Shown piece by piece: positions 29,281 to 39,315 of a DNA stretch of 64,000 nucleotides. Where the stretch lies: NCBI RefSeq assembly GCF_013031245.1, contig NZ_WPZL01000021.1, positions 1 to 64,000 of the forward strand. The letters run 5' to 3'. How positions within the stretch are numbered: position 1 is the first letter of the stretch; every line of letters starts with the position of its first letter. The position numbers and the translations under genes are program-made. The notes under the pieces were generated by a model. That model saw nothing but the letters and a program-made list of their open reading frames with translations. It was not told the origin of the DNA and searched no databases. This DNA is from Ruegeria lacuscaerulensis (GTDB taxonomy: Bacteria > Pseudomonadota > Alphaproteobacteria > Rhodobacterales > Rhodobacteraceae).

Positions 29281-29931
29281 TTACGCCTCTTCCAGCTTTT
29301 GCATTGCCCATCGAACCACTCCGCCGACCCAGATGAAACCAAGAGCGCCACCGAGGTAGACGTTCATCGTGCCCCCCGGTGCGATGAACCCGGAATGCCC
29401 GAAGATAGTAATGGTTTCGATGGCCTGTTCGATCCCAAATACAAGGCTGAGCCAGGCGAGCCAGGAGGGAACGGTTTTGTGTTCACCAAAGCCCAGCACT
29501 GCGACCGAGGCAGCCATTGCGGTTGTAGACGCATTCACTACCGGCCCCCAGAATGCAGCAATGGCAAAAATCGCTCGTGCCGTCCCAACGGGTGCACCGC
29601 TTGGGCTATAAGCCAGGCCGGCCCAAATCCATGCCTGAACCTGAGCGGTCAGGGCGAATCCAAAGACACCCGCAATGAACACGTAGCGATTTGGCGAAGG
29701 AAGCAGGGCCGAGACCTGACCGGCGAAGATCATCAGACCAAGGGATACGAAAGTCGATGCCCAGGCATAAGTGCGTGCGCGCGACCCGTTTTCTGTGAAC
29801 CATGCAACGATTTCTACCCCGGTCGACCCGATATTTGGAACCGCGCTGCCAAGTGCGATGAAACTGAAAACGTAAAACCCAGCCGTTATAAGGATATTGA
29901 TGAGTAAAAACTTTTTAGCAGTCATTCGCAT
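29281..29931 (-). CDS. Polytopic membrane protein of unknown function
   Basis: I do not recognise this 216-residue protein. The start at 29931 has an AAGGG site seven bases upstream. About six hydrophobic helices are visible, beginning KKFLLINILITAGFYVFSF, with short polar loops. One loop contains PNRYVF. It ends with a charged tail (MQKLEEA). No transporter signature was seen. It is intact although both neighbours are degraded. Confidence 0.7.
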   Translation of the reverse strand: MRMTAKKFLLINILITAGFYVFSFIALGSAVPNIGSTGVEIVAWFTENGSRARTYAWASTFVSLGLMIFAGQVSALLPSPNRYVFIAGVFGFALTAQVQAWIWAGLAYSPSGAPVGTARAIFAIAAFWGPVVNASTTAMAASVAVLGFGEHKTVPSWLAWLSLVFGIEQAIETITIFGHSGFIAPGGTMNVYLGGALGFIWVGGVVRWAMQKLEEA

Positions 29932-30092
29932 CGGTAAGCCCTTTGTCTTGCTTATGTCAGAACGTGTTTTGCGAGGATGTCCGTCGCACAATACCTTTGA
30001 TACTCAGCACTCAGCGCTTTCAGTCAATTCAACCTGGGGTGTTTTACACACCTCCTGATCCAAAAGAGACTGATCCAGGTCAGTTGGAATCT

Positions 30093-30118
30093 GAAAGCTC
30101 CGGCGCGGCGGAGCTTTC
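30093..30118. terminator. Strong 10-bp hairpin between two minus-strand genes
   Basis: GAAAGCTCCG (30093-30102) pairs perfectly with CGGAGCTTTC (30109-30118) over a 6-base loop. On the plus strand GCTGGTTTCTTT follows; on the minus strand there is no T-run. A second perfect 9-bp hairpin (30142-30164) overlaps the stop codon of the secreted-protein gene. Together they may end that gene's minus-strand message, though neither is a textbook terminator in that direction. Confidence 0.5.
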
Positions 30119-30152
30119 GCTGGTTTCTTTAAGTTCGTATTTTCACCGACAC

Positions 30153-30479
30153 TCAGTCGGTGAACGTGTATTCACCCAGATCACAGAGATTCAGTTCAAA
30201 GTCTTCCGCACTGGAACCATCCGAGAAAATGCCCCGAATGTCGTAGATGCACGTCGTCAGTCCGTCTGCGATATCCACGCCAATTTCATAACCAGGGGCC
30301 AGATAGCCACCTTCCAAAAGGTCGTCTTCCCAATCACCGGATGATGCCGGGGAGATATTGAACCCGACCAGATCGGCGCTGCTGTCATTGTAGAGTAAGA
30401 ACTCCAGGTCCTCGGCACAGACCGAAGATGCCGCTGTCAGAGCTAAGGCGGCCAGCGCGGTAAAGTGCAGTTTTTTCAT
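30153..30479 (-). CDS. Small secreted protein
   Basis: A 108-residue protein with a clear signal peptide (MKKLHFTALAALALTAASSVCA, cleavage near residue 22) and an acidic mature part with two cysteines (TTCIYDIRG and LNLCDLG). An AAGGA site precedes the ATG at 30479. The family is unknown to me. It lies directly downstream of the frameshifted autotransporter on the same strand but after its terminator. Confidence 0.75.
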   Translation of the reverse strand: MKKLHFTALAALALTAASSVCAEDLEFLLYNDSSADLVGFNISPASSGDWEDDLLEGGYLAPGYEIGVDIADGLTTCIYDIRGIFSDGSSAEDFELNLCDLGEYTFTD

Positions 30480-30560
30480 TGAGTAGTTCCTTCTGTTTGA
30501 ACGATAAATTTTTGTGGGCCATCGGAGGGTGATATCAAGTGGCGGCACGATGGCCCACCT

Positions 30561-30583
30561 GAAAAAGCGCCTGATACGCGCTT
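30561..30583 (-). terminator. Intrinsic terminator of the autotransporter gene
   Basis: On the minus strand AAGCGC and GCGCTT form a stem over a 7-base loop, and the second arm runs into TTTTTC. It lies 23 bases past the autotransporter stop. Confidence 0.7.
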
Positions 30584-30605
30584 CCTCATTTTGATTGCCG
30601 CAGCC

Positions 30606-32605
30606 CTAAAACCGGAATTCAAAGCCGATTTGCCCTGCATAGCCATGATCTTCTGAGCCGCCGCCAAACCCTCTATGAGCCGCGACTTCACCGAACAGCG
30701 TTGTCCTCTCGGAAAGAGACGTATGACCACCGAGTGTCACGGCGACATTGTTCCTGCCACGCTCGGTCAGGACAGTGTCGTTGCCAAATGTCACTCCGGT
30801 TTCATTGTCCAGGGTGTGGTAATAATCGAGCTGCCCGTAAAAGACACAGGAACCACCCAGTTCATGTTCAGCGCGCAGACCGAGGCGTGCGCCTAACGAG
30901 TTGCCATCAGAAACCGTACCCGCAGCACCTTCGGTTACGTCGGTAAGATCATCGGCATCGACATCGCTGTAGATAAGCTGCGCCTGCGGGATCAGGTTCA
31001 GCCCGTTTTCAAGCGTGAATATCTTGCCGATTTCAGCAAGAGGCAAGCTGGCGCCGACACGAAGGCCGCCACGTGTGTTTTTGTTCATACGATCGTCAAA
31101 CGTATAGCAATCGCGGCCTCCTTCGACATTCAGCCGGATTAGCGGTTGGTCTGTCGTGCCGAAGTTGATCAGGGACCGGCTGACTGTTTCCCCTTCGGCT
31201 CTGCCTGTTCGGCCTGACAATCGCCGCAGAGCCCCGTCCAGAGACATATGATCGCTGTATTGCCGGACACCTACGGCAGGAAAGGCGCGGTCGGGGTTGC
31301 GGATCACACCGTCGCTTGCGTTGAAAGGAGTCAAAACGAACACACCGGTTTCCGCATCATAATCCATCAAAAACGCATATGCGTCTGCGTTGATCGCAGC
31401 TTGCCGCTGTTGGCAACGAAGTCGCCGTCCGCCAGACGGAAGTCCGACGCTGTACGCTTGCCGGAGACGACCGCCAACGTGGTGTTTTGCAGAGTGGATT
31501 CGTGGCCGCTGGCAATCCGGACATGCAACCTTTGCCGTGCACCTGCACTGTCACCAGAGACTATGATCCGGTCATTGGTGCCCGACGCGAAATCGACATC
31601 CAGAGTAACAGACCCGCTTCCGGAAAGATCGCCCCCGACGGTGACGCGATCACCGCTCTGGCCATCTGCCAAACGAATAAGGCCATCATTGAAGGTGTCG
31701 CCGCTGATTGCGACATTCCCCATGTCGGCATGGCTGGCGAGGAAATTGCTGGTTGCGTCAATCTGCAACTCGCCACCCAAATTCAAACCGCTGCCCATCG
31801 CTATTTCGTTCGGGCCGTTTTGCGCAGTAACCAGCCCGAAGCCCGCAGCGGTGTTGTCCAGGTTCAGGGTGCTGCCATTGTCGGCGGTCAGGCTTTCCCA
31901 ATTGGTGGAAAGGGTTCCGCCGAGCGTTCCGGTAAAGGCTGAGAACGTCAAAGTGTCCCGCGTCGCGCCGCCGCCGTCGAAAACGGTTGCCGCGCTGATA
32001 TCCGCACCGCCTTCGATCATCAGCGCATCCCGACCGTCGTACAGCAGAACCGCCCCAGAAAATGCCGAACCAGCGGCCAACCCGACCTGACTGACACCTT
32101 CGTTATTGGTGATTGCTTCATCCGACGCTGACAAAACCGAAGCACTCTGCCGCAATTCGATTACACTCAGATTGCCGGCATTGGTCAGGGTCTCGATACC
32201 ATCTTCACTGCCGACTTCGAAACTGCCGGATAGACTAACACTCAAAATGCCAGAGCCATAGTTCCGGGCATGGATGCCGTACCCATCATTTGTACTGATC
32301 GCATCGCCAACATCGACGGTCAGATTCCCCGTACCGCGATTGCTTGCGAATTTAACATGGCGACTGCCGGTTACGGTGCCCGTCGATTCAACGGAAAGAT
32401 CGGTACCTCTGTTGCTCGCCGAGATTCCGTGGCGGCCTGCCAGCGAGATCGCTGCACCAAGCGCGGTAGTCGAGACCGATGAAAGCACGCGCCCCGGTGA
32501 GGGCGCATAGCTTGCGATCTGTCCCTTGTGCTTCGCCATTCTGCCGCCACGTAGCAGGATAGCCCGATTGCCCGGCAGGTTTGCGCCCTGTTCTGTATTA
32601 CTCAT
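30606..32605 (-). pseudogene. Autotransporter-like outer-membrane protein, split by a -1 frameshift
   Basis: Two overlapping frames form one gene. The first, 31367-32605 (412 codons), is a repetitive passenger region rich in Gly, Ser, Asn and Thr with beta-helix-like repeats (GTGNLTVDVG, GSGILSVSLSG). The second, 30606-31370, holds the linker and a C-terminal beta-barrel ending in FEFRF, a terminal phenylalanine typical of outer-membrane proteins. The join is at a run of five T (31369-31373): a sixth T, or a -1 slip, would give one frame. No clear signal peptide is seen at the start, and the barrel seems short. It may be a dead gene, a homopolymer sequencing error, or a slippage-controlled gene. 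Confidence 0.7.
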
Positions 32606-32656
32606 TATTTCCGTACCAGTTTTGGTTTTGTTGTTTGTTTAATGGGTGTTTTGGAG

Positions 32657-33538
32657 TCACGCCGATTTCGGCAGCGTTTTCAGCGTCGCCGCTTCGGGCG
32701 TACCGGGAGCGATAGCCACCGGGCAAAGGTGTCCGGGAAAATGTTCAAGATCGTAAAGCTCGGACTCCGCGCCATCAATGCGCAACCAGTCGACACAGGT
32801 TCTTGTCTCCAGATCGATGATCTGAATACCGCACCAAGGAACACTGTCCGCCGCGGCCAGTCGCGCATCTGGTTCCAACCCTTCGAACCGTTTGTAGCGA
32901 GGTTTAGACAGGCCGACGAAGGCGTAACGACCGTTCAGTGCCAGACCCCTCGTAAATCCGGGACAGAAAACGTGTGGTTCAAAATTGCCCTTGCCGTTCT
33001 GATCGAATTCCATTGTGCCCAGTTCCCCGCGCCCGGAGTTCAACAGCCACAACCGGCCTTCATGCAGTCGGGGCAAATGCGGCATCGACAGACCATCGCA
33101 CACGATGTCATTGGTTTCTGCATCAATGATGATGCCGCCATCGGCGCGCCGATCACGCCAGCCGTCAATCGTATCCGACCGGCTGACGGCAGTGACATAG
33201 CGCGGCTGTCCGTCCTGTATTGCCAGCCCGTTCAGGTGGTGCAAAATCTGATTATCGGCCGCCACCGACAGACCATGCGCACTGTGCCGATGGATGCCCA
33301 TGGGCCGGTGAAACGCCATTTGATGGATGTTAACCCCTCCACCTGGCTTGACCCCTGCCATGTACAGGAACCCGGATCGGTATGATGAAAAGGCCAAGGA
33401 CAACCCAAGTCCGTTCAACCGCCGGGCAAGGCCTGCGGATACTGAATAGTCGACCTTGGTAAAGCCTGCGTTTGTTTCGGGATCAACATTCTCTGCGCTG
33501 CAGAAGGATCCCTGATTTAATCCGGTCGTGCCGTTCAT
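32657..33538 (-). CDS. TIGR03032 family protein, apparently internally shortened
   Basis: A 293-residue protein with the TIGR03032/DUF4915 pattern: SLAFSSYRSGFLYMAGVKPGG early, then HHLNGLAIQDGQPRYVTAV, SDTIDGWRDRRADGG, LWLLNSGRGELG and CGIQIIDLETRTCVDWLRI. Members are thought to be beta-propellers and are of unknown function. As I recall the family, about 130 residues normally lie between the MGIH-like segment and HLNGLA; here only about 20 do, so an in-frame internal deletion is likely. The start at 33538 avoids overlap with the binding-protein gene. Confidence 0.75.
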   Translation of the reverse strand: MNGTTGLNQGSFCSAENVDPETNAGFTKVDYSVSAGLARRLNGLGLSLAFSSYRSGFLYMAGVKPGGGVNIHQMAFHRPMGIHRHSAHGLSVAADNQILHHLNGLAIQDGQPRYVTAVSRSDTIDGWRDRRADGGIIIDAETNDIVCDGLSMPHLPRLHEGRLWLLNSGRGELGTMEFDQNGKGNFEPHVFCPGFTRGLALNGRYAFVGLSKPRYKRFEGLEPDARLAAADSVPWCGIQIIDLETRTCVDWLRIDGAESELYDLEHFPGHLCPVAIAPGTPEAATLKTLPKSA

Positions 33539-33647
33539 TGCGCCGCTTCCCCGAACGGTGTGCGATTGACGGGATGACCGCCAATCGCAAAACCACCCGT
33601 CCGCCTGCTTCGACGCGCTGGCGGATATCGCAGACCCACTTGCATAA

Positions 33648-35318
33648 TTAAGCAGCCCAGCCCCACTTGTACTGATGGTGTTCGAAGGACGCGTGCATAT
33701 CCGTTCTGACAAGCCCTTCTTTCATGTGACGGTAGAGTGACCGCCAATAGGGTTGAACCGTGACACCCTCTTCCTGGATCAGAGCTTCGCCCCTGGCGAT
33801 CACTTCGCGCCGCTTGTCCGCGTCTGCAATTGCCAGTGCTTCGCTCAGGATCGCGTCGAACTCGGCGTTGTTCCATCCGAATTCATTCCAGGCTTCGCCC
33901 GATTTGTAGGCTAGTGCCCAGATCTGAACGCCAAGGGGGCGGGGGTTCCAGTCCGTTGAACTGTATGGGTATTTCGCCCAGTTATTCCAGAAAGTGTTTC
34001 CGGGCAGAACCGTCCTCCTGACTTTGATTCCGGCATCGCGAAGCTGCGCGGCGACGGCGTCAGTGGTATTGCGTCGCCAGTCATCGTCGATCGAGAACAA
34101 CTCATGCTCATAATCGGCCAGCCCGGCCTCGTCCATCAGCTTGCGGGCGCCTTCCGGATTCACTTTCTGTTTTGGAATCGCAGCATACTCGGGGTGATTG
34201 GGGCCGACGTGGTGGTTTTCTGCAGGAACGCCACGGTTGCCATAGCCCAGTTCCAGCAGGACATTGTTGTCGATAGCCATCTGCAGCGCCTGACGAACGC
34301 GCTTGTCCGCATAGATCTGTTTGCCACCCACTTCCACCAGCTGGTTCGGGCGAATTACTATTGTCGCCATAGTGATGACTTCGGATTTTTCGTAACCGAG
34401 GCTATCCAGCACATCGATATACTCGCCCACGGACTCGTTCAGCATGTCCACTTCGTCGGATTCCAGCGCCGCGAGCCATCCTGACGGATCGGTACCGTAG
34501 TCGACGTATTCGATGCGATCCAGCGCGACAGGCCCAAACACCGCCTCTCCCCACCAGGTATGGTTTTCATTGCGGACCAGAGTGCACTTCTCACCGATCA
34601 GCAGTTCTTCGATCAGGTAAGGGCCGGTGCCGATGTTGTTGGTCAGGTCACTCTCGGTGAATGAACTGTGGACGATTGCTGCCGGATAATCGGCCATGCC
34701 CGCGATCAGTGATATATCCGAATTGGGCAGGCTGAGCTTGACCGTGTGGCCGTCGACCACCTCAATCGCGCCGTCCATGGCTTGCCCGGTGTCATCATCG
34801 ATCAGCGTTGCGAACCGGCCAGCCATCGAGTTGGCGTCGGCGTTTTTGTCACACCAGCGCGCGATATTTCGGGCCACGTCTTCGGCAGTGAAATCGTCTC
34901 CGTTGTTCCATTTGACGCCTTGGCGAACCTTCAACGTATATTCGGTCGCGTCATCGTTGACTTCCCAGCCTTCCAGCAACATGCCGCGAAAGCTGCCGTC
35001 CGAGTTGTACTCGACCAGATATTCCAGCGTACCGCGGCTTTCGTTGCCCATTTCGTTGAAGTCATAGGTGCGAGGGTCCTTCAGCGCGAGAACGCTCATC
35101 TGCACACGCAGCGTGCCACCTTGCTGCTTTGCGTCCTCACCATCGGCACGGGCCGGGGTCGCAAGCCCGATCAGGCCATAGGCGGTGGCAGCGCTGACCC
35201 CAAGTCCGGTCGCGCGGGTCAGAAACTCGCGACGGCTGAGTTTGCCGTCACGATATTCCTGGGCATGCATCCTGGCCGCCCAGTGAATCGGGTTTTCGGA
35301 AAGCCTGTTGTCAGTCAT
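33648..35318 (-). CDS. ABC transporter substrate-binding protein, dipeptide type (SBP_bac_5)
   Basis: A 556-residue periplasmic binding protein. The N-terminus carries a twin-arginine signal ([18 protein letters not shown], residues about 26-43), cleaved after TPARA. The mature part has the family's [20 protein letters not shown] and [15 protein letters not shown] segments. This family binds oligopeptides, opines, betaines or other amines. No permease or ATPase gene is beside it, so it is an orphan binding protein here. The M24 enzyme 54 bases upstream is on the same strand and may act on the imported compound. Confidence 0.9.
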   Translation of the reverse strand: MTDNRLSENPIHWAARMHAQEYRDGKLSRREFLTRATGLGVSAATAYGLIGLATPARADGEDAKQQGGTLRVQMSVLALKDPRTYDFNEMGNESRGTLEYLVEYNSDGSFRGMLLEGWEVNDDATEYTLKVRQGVKWNNGDDFTAEDVARNIARWCDKNADANSMAGRFATLIDDDTGQAMDGAIEVVDGHTVKLSLPNSDISLIAGMADYPAAIVHSSFTESDLTNNIGTGPYLIEELLIGEKCTLVRNENHTWWGEAVFGPVALDRIEYVDYGTDPSGWLAALESDEVDMLNESVGEYIDVLDSLGYEKSEVITMATIVIRPNQLVEVGGKQIYADKRVRQALQMAIDNNVLLELGYGNRGVPAENHHVGPNHPEYAAIPKQKVNPEGARKLMDEAGLADYEHELFSIDDDWRRNTTDAVAAQLRDAGIKVRRTVLPGNTFWNNWAKYPYSSTDWNPRPLGVQIWALAYKSGEAWNEFGWNNAEFDAILSEALAIADADKRREVIARGEALIQEEGVTVQPYWRSLYRHMKEGLVRTDMHASFEHHQYKWGWAA

Positions 35319-35372
35319 CGAAGTCTCCCTGATTGTTTGGTTGTTCGTGGTGTCGCCCGAATTGGCCGTGCG

Positions 35373-36602
35373 TCAGTTCAGAAGCTCATCTTCGAACGGG
35401 AAGTCGGCCATGATTTCACAGCCTGTCGCGGTGACACGGACCATTTGCTCGAGCTTCACACCGTGGGATCGCCCGACCTCACCGATGTAGCTTTCGATGG
35501 ACAGGGTCATGTTCTCTTCGAACACGCCGTCGTAGCCGGTGCGCTCCCAAAAGGCGAGCGGCGGGACCTGCGGGTATTCGTTGCACATGCCAGTTCCGTG
35601 GACCAAAACGCGGCAGTCGAGATCCTGGTACTTTTCGGGCATCTTCCACGCCTTCTCTGCGAATTCCCGAAGACAGACACCGGCCTTGATCAGTTCCATA
35701 TTGGTGTGAACCTGATCATAGGATGTCTGATAGAGCGTTTTCTGTTCCGGCGTCGGCTTGGCAGGTTGGCACAGCCACGTGCGCGAGATGTCGGTGTTGT
35801 AGCCGAACGGCCCGATCATGTCGGTGTCGATGGCCAGAAACTCTCCGGGTTTCAGCGCCTTGCCGCTCGCTTCGGTGTACCACGGGTTGGTGTTGCTACC
35901 CGCCACAACCAGCTTGGTTTCGATGTAGTCGCCGCCAAGGTTTGAATTCATCGACGCAAGGACCGCCCAAAGGTCATTCTCGGTCGCACCGGGCACGGTC
36001 ATGTCACGCATGGCACGAAGAGCCGTCATGCATACCAGCGCCGAATGCTTTTGTGCTTTCAGTTCCTCAGGTGTCTTGACGGATCGCGCCCGCTCGATGA
36101 CGTCCTGCCCGAAGACTGTGGTAATCTGCCTTTCGGTTAACGCCGTGCGCCCGCCCGGTTCAAGCTTGTCGATTGCGATCCGGGAATTTCCGCAGCGCTC
36201 GGAGATGACGTCGGCCAGCTCATCCGCCCATGCTTCGATCAATTCCGGTCGCTTGTCCCCGGCGGTGTGGTGGTACCAGAGCGTTCCGGGGCGCGATTCA
36301 GCGATCGTATCCAGGCCCTTCGACAGGTGACCGCAATTGACAAAGTCGAACATGATCGCCTTGCCTTCGGTCGGAACGAGGCAATACCTGGCAGCGTTGT
36401 GCATCGTCCAGATCTGCATGTTCCGGCAATCGGTCGCATAGCGTATGTTGATGGGATCATAGAGCAAAATACCACCGAGATCGTTATCGGCCAGATGGTT
36501 CTGAAGCCGATCCAGCCGCTCCATTCGCATTTTGGCTTCGTCCACTTGCGGAAGCTGGATCAGACCCCTTCGCGCATCATTGATGTAACTGGTCAGGTCC
36601 AC
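35373..36602 (-). CDS. M24 metalloenzyme, DddP-like
   Basis: A 409-residue protein of the creatinase/Xaa-Pro peptidase fold. Candidate metal ligands are D259, D261, D271, H335, E370 and E385 (DTDMIG, NTDISRTW, LVHGTGMC, SIESYIGE, VKLEQMV). Their spacing is identical to the iron ligands I recall for the DMSP lyase DddP (D295, D297, D307, H371, E406, E421), a constant offset of 36. The catalytic positions recalled as Y366 and D377 fall on C330 and N341 here. So it is DddP-like in metal site but may be a hydrolase or lyase for another substrate. It is upstream of the binding protein and divergent from a LysR gene. Confidence 0.8.
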   Translation of the reverse strand: MDLTSYINDARRGLIQLPQVDEAKMRMERLDRLQNHLADNDLGGILLYDPINIRYATDCRNMQIWTMHNAARYCLVPTEGKAIMFDFVNCGHLSKGLDTIAESRPGTLWYHHTAGDKRPELIEAWADELADVISERCGNSRIAIDKLEPGGRTALTERQITTVFGQDVIERARSVKTPEELKAQKHSALVCMTALRAMRDMTVPGATENDLWAVLASMNSNLGGDYIETKLVVAGSNTNPWYTEASGKALKPGEFLAIDTDMIGPFGYNTDISRTWLCQPAKPTPEQKTLYQTSYDQVHTNMELIKAGVCLREFAEKAWKMPEKYQDLDCRVLVHGTGMCNEYPQVPPLAFWERTGYDGVFEENMTLSIESYIGEVGRSHGVKLEQMVRVTATGCEIMADFPFEDELLN

Positions 36603-36767
36603 GCGGGTATCCTTGGTTGATCACGGGCATCGCGGCGTCAACGGATCGTGATCGCCCTGCATGTCTACCCATTGCAATCCGCCACGCATCCGAGGACTCT
36701 AAATTTATTGGACTGCACTGACGCCATAAATGTTGAAAAATGTCCTGAAAATCCATAACCACAGGTA

Positions 36768-37670
36768 ATGAAAAACTACCGTAAGTCTCTTCCGCCTCTG
36801 GACGGCCTTTTGTTCTTTCATGCCGCAGCTAGCAACAAAAGCCTGACGCTTGCGGCAGGAGAGTTGTTTGTTACTCAGGCGGCGGTCAGCAAACGAATTC
36901 AAAGGCTGGAAGATTGGCTTGGGGCGCCACTTTTTTCTCGTGAGGGGAGAAACCTTGAATTGACGGCGACGGGCCGCGAATTGGCGTCGGACGTAGAGAT
37001 GGCGCTGGAGTTTCTTGATCGCGCGATCCACAAGATAAAGGCACCCGAACAGCCCGCCGTTCAGATCGCTGCCAACACTGCGCTTTCAATGTTCTGGCTG
37101 CATCAACGTCTCAAGGAATTTTCATTCAGCGATACGGCTTGTGACGTCAACATCCGGACGACCGAGGCGACATCTGAACTTCTTTCGGAAGCGCAACATA
37201 TGTCCATCATCTACTGCGATGGAAATATCCCCGGATGGGATTGTGTCAGGGTTCTGAATGTCGAAATGGTTCCAGTCGCCGCACCCGAGATTGCCAGACA
37301 GGCGGAAGAGTCGATGGTGTTTTCGGGCCAACTAAAATTCGAACAGGCGCCCCCCATCCTCGAGTTTGCAAATCTGGCACCTGACTGGATCAACTGGCAG
37401 ATTTGGTTAAAACGAGTTGGCCTGCCTGACATAGACAAATGGCCAATTCTACATTGCAACAGCTATGTTCAATCCGTTGGTAAAGCCCTGGAAGGCACCG
37501 GAATAGCGCTGGTTAACGCGGCTATGATGAAAGAGGAACTGGCCAGCGGTGCTCTCGTAAAAATTGGCGACCAGAGCCTGATGCCCGGAAGCGCGTATTA
37601 CCTGTGCCGAAAGCAAAACTTCAACCTGCCCCAAAATGCGATGAGTCTGTATGAGTTTCTCACGAAGTAG
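36768..37670 (+). CDS. LysR-family transcriptional regulator
   Basis: A 300-residue LysR protein. The N-terminal helix-turn-helix is clear (LAAGELFVTQAAVSKRIQRL, then APLFSREGRNLELTATGREL). The C-terminal effector domain begins near residue 95 and is of the GcvA-like shape. It is divergent from the DddP-like gene, with 165 bases between, and probably controls that gene and the binding protein. The effector is unknown. Confidence 0.9.
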   Translation: MKNYRKSLPPLDGLLFFHAAASNKSLTLAAGELFVTQAAVSKRIQRLEDWLGAPLFSREGRNLELTATGRELASDVEMALEFLDRAIHKIKAPEQPAVQIAANTALSMFWLHQRLKEFSFSDTACDVNIRTTEATSELLSEAQHMSIIYCDGNIPGWDCVRVLNVEMVPVAAPEIARQAEESMVFSGQLKFEQAPPILEFANLAPDWINWQIWLKRVGLPDIDKWPILHCNSYVQSVGKALEGTGIALVNAAMMKEELASGALVKIGDQSLMPGSAYYLCRKQNFNLPQNAMSLYEFLTK

Positions 37671-37914
37671 GGCCATGCAAACTATCACCGCAAGGGTTCT
37701 GTAATATGACCCCGAGATCGGCAAATTATCCGCTCTGTTGTTTTCTTGGGCCATTTCAGAGGGCCGCAATCACCTTCAAAAGTGCTTAAAATCCAAGCTG
37801 AGCAATATGCCGGGGCGCACGATGGCACCGGGCAGGGCGATCCGTACGACGGCCGATCATCAGCGCGCATTCCTGTGGCGATTGGCCGATGACGTTGTTG
37901 GTCATCTTCTGGCG
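37671..37914. other. Convergent intergenic stretch, nothing recognised
   Basis: Lies between the LysR stop and the stop of the AraC-type gene on the other strand. Small open frames here show no family signature and no ribosome site. Confidence 0.5.
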
Positions 37915-38922
37915 TCAGCCCGAAGGCAGCACGTCGTCACTGCCAACGCGCATCGAGTTTTTGGCACACCGGTCGCTGATCGGTGTGACGCCGAATGTTT
38001 CGCGATAGTGGCGGATAAACGAGCCGGGCGTGGCATACCCGACCATATAAGCGACCTCGGCAATTGGGTCGTTGGTGTACAGAACCAACTGTCGCGCCTG
38101 GTTCATTCGCATTTTGCGATAATAGCTGAGCGGGCTTTGACCGGTTGCCTTTTTGAACCCACGTTCCAGCGAACGCGCCGACAGTCCGACTGCCTCGGCC
38201 ACTTCGCTGATTTGTATCGGGTTTTCGATATGTTCAGCAAAATGCTGAATGGCGCGCGCAACCTGTTTTGGTAGCAAGTCCTGGCTTTTGGCTGTCGAAA
38301 GAGCCGGAACTTTCTGTGACATGGCGGCGCTACGGATGAACGGGTGCTGAAACCAGCATGCAACCTCGGCCATGATATCACCACCAAGACGATCTTCGAT
38401 CAATGTAAGCATGTGGTCGAACACGGCTGATGCACCCGAGATGGTTGTAAAAGCGCCGTCGGTGCAAATAACGGTGTCTTGTATCGGGATATCAGGAAAT
38501 TCGGCCTGAAAAGCAGCTTCATAACACCAGTGCACGGACAAGGGCTGGTTTCCGGTCAAGCGGGTTCTGGCAAATGGAAAAACACCGCCGCTGATCGCCC
38601 CAAGCTGCGTCTTGCCGCGCAACAGCCTTTGCAATGCAGCATTTGCCTTGGAGGGGTTTTCGAACACGCTGTTCGGGCTGGACGCAAACAGCAAATGATC
38701 CAGAGTTTTCAGGTCTGCCAGCGTGCAATCCGGTGAAAAAGTCACTCCGGCAGAGGATTGCACAGGCTCGTTTTTTTCAGCAACAACTGTCCAGCTGAAA
38801 GCATCCTGCCCGGATATCTCGTTGGCGGCGCGCAACGGCTCGATACACGAGGTCAGGCAAGCCATAGGAAATCCCGGGAAGATCAGGATTCCAAGTGTTG
38901 TCGAGTTTGTCTTTTTCGCCAT
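37915..38922 (-). CDS. GlxA-family AraC transcriptional regulator
   Basis: A 335-residue two-domain regulator. Residues about 8-190 are a DJ-1/PfpI-like domain (LGILIFPGFPMACLTSCIEP at the start, then LGAISGGVFPFART, where a serine replaces the usual cysteine). Residues about 230-320 are a double AraC helix-turn-helix (ISEVAEAVGLSARSLERGFK, then IAEVAYMVGYATPGSFIRHY). The architecture is that of GbdR, CdhR and SouR, which respond to glycine betaine, carnitine or sarcosine. Betaine-type sensing would suit the quaternary-amine theme of this window, but that is inference. Confidence 0.88.
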   Translation of the reverse strand: MAKKTNSTTLGILIFPGFPMACLTSCIEPLRAANEISGQDAFSWTVVAEKNEPVQSSAGVTFSPDCTLADLKTLDHLLFASSPNSVFENPSKANAALQRLLRGKTQLGAISGGVFPFARTRLTGNQPLSVHWCYEAAFQAEFPDIPIQDTVICTDGAFTTISGASAVFDHMLTLIEDRLGGDIMAEVACWFQHPFIRSAAMSQKVPALSTAKSQDLLPKQVARAIQHFAEHIENPIQISEVAEAVGLSARSLERGFKKATGQSPLSYYRKMRMNQARQLVLYTNDPIAEVAYMVGYATPGSFIRHYRETFGVTPISDRCAKNSMRVGSDDVLPSG

Positions 38923-39054
38923 TTTCAGATCACGACTTTGCAGAGTTTACGCCCGGCTTGTGGGGCAGGAGTTCGATCAGAACACTTTATCGACGTTATT
39001 TCAGTTGGCTCAATAAGTGTTTTTCAATGAACTGAATTCAGTAGCCGATATGAG

Positions 39055-39300
39055 TTTTCCGCAGATACTCGGCGGCTGCGATGTCTTTACTTTCCTGCGC
39101 TATTAGCAAATCGGATGTTTCCTTGGCCAGTGTGGCCCCTTTCAGCTAGTTGCCCAGGCGGCAATACGCAATGCAGATACGTTCAGGACCCTGCTGCTGA
39201 ATCCGATCGACGGTCGCTTTCGGCGGTGATTCGATTCGTGGTTCGGAAATGGTCAAGTTTTCGGGCCTTCCATGCGGGGTTTTCCGGGTGTGTCTGGTAT
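39055..39300 (-). pseudogene. Unidentified coding remnant
   Basis: The minus strand reads PPKATVDRIQQQGPERICIA, then GATLAKETSDLLIAQESKD and AAAEYLRKTHIGY, ending at a stop near 39055. An in-frame TAG interrupts it after CRLGN. The composition looks protein-like but I cannot name the family. It sits just downstream of the racemase-family remnant. Confidence 0.4.
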
Positions 39301-39315
39301 TCAGAGTTCTTTCAA

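Noticed and set aside
35373..36602. Confident call as DMSP lyase dddP
   Set aside because: The metal ligands match, but two recalled catalytic residues are replaced (C330, N341), so only a DddP-like name is justified.
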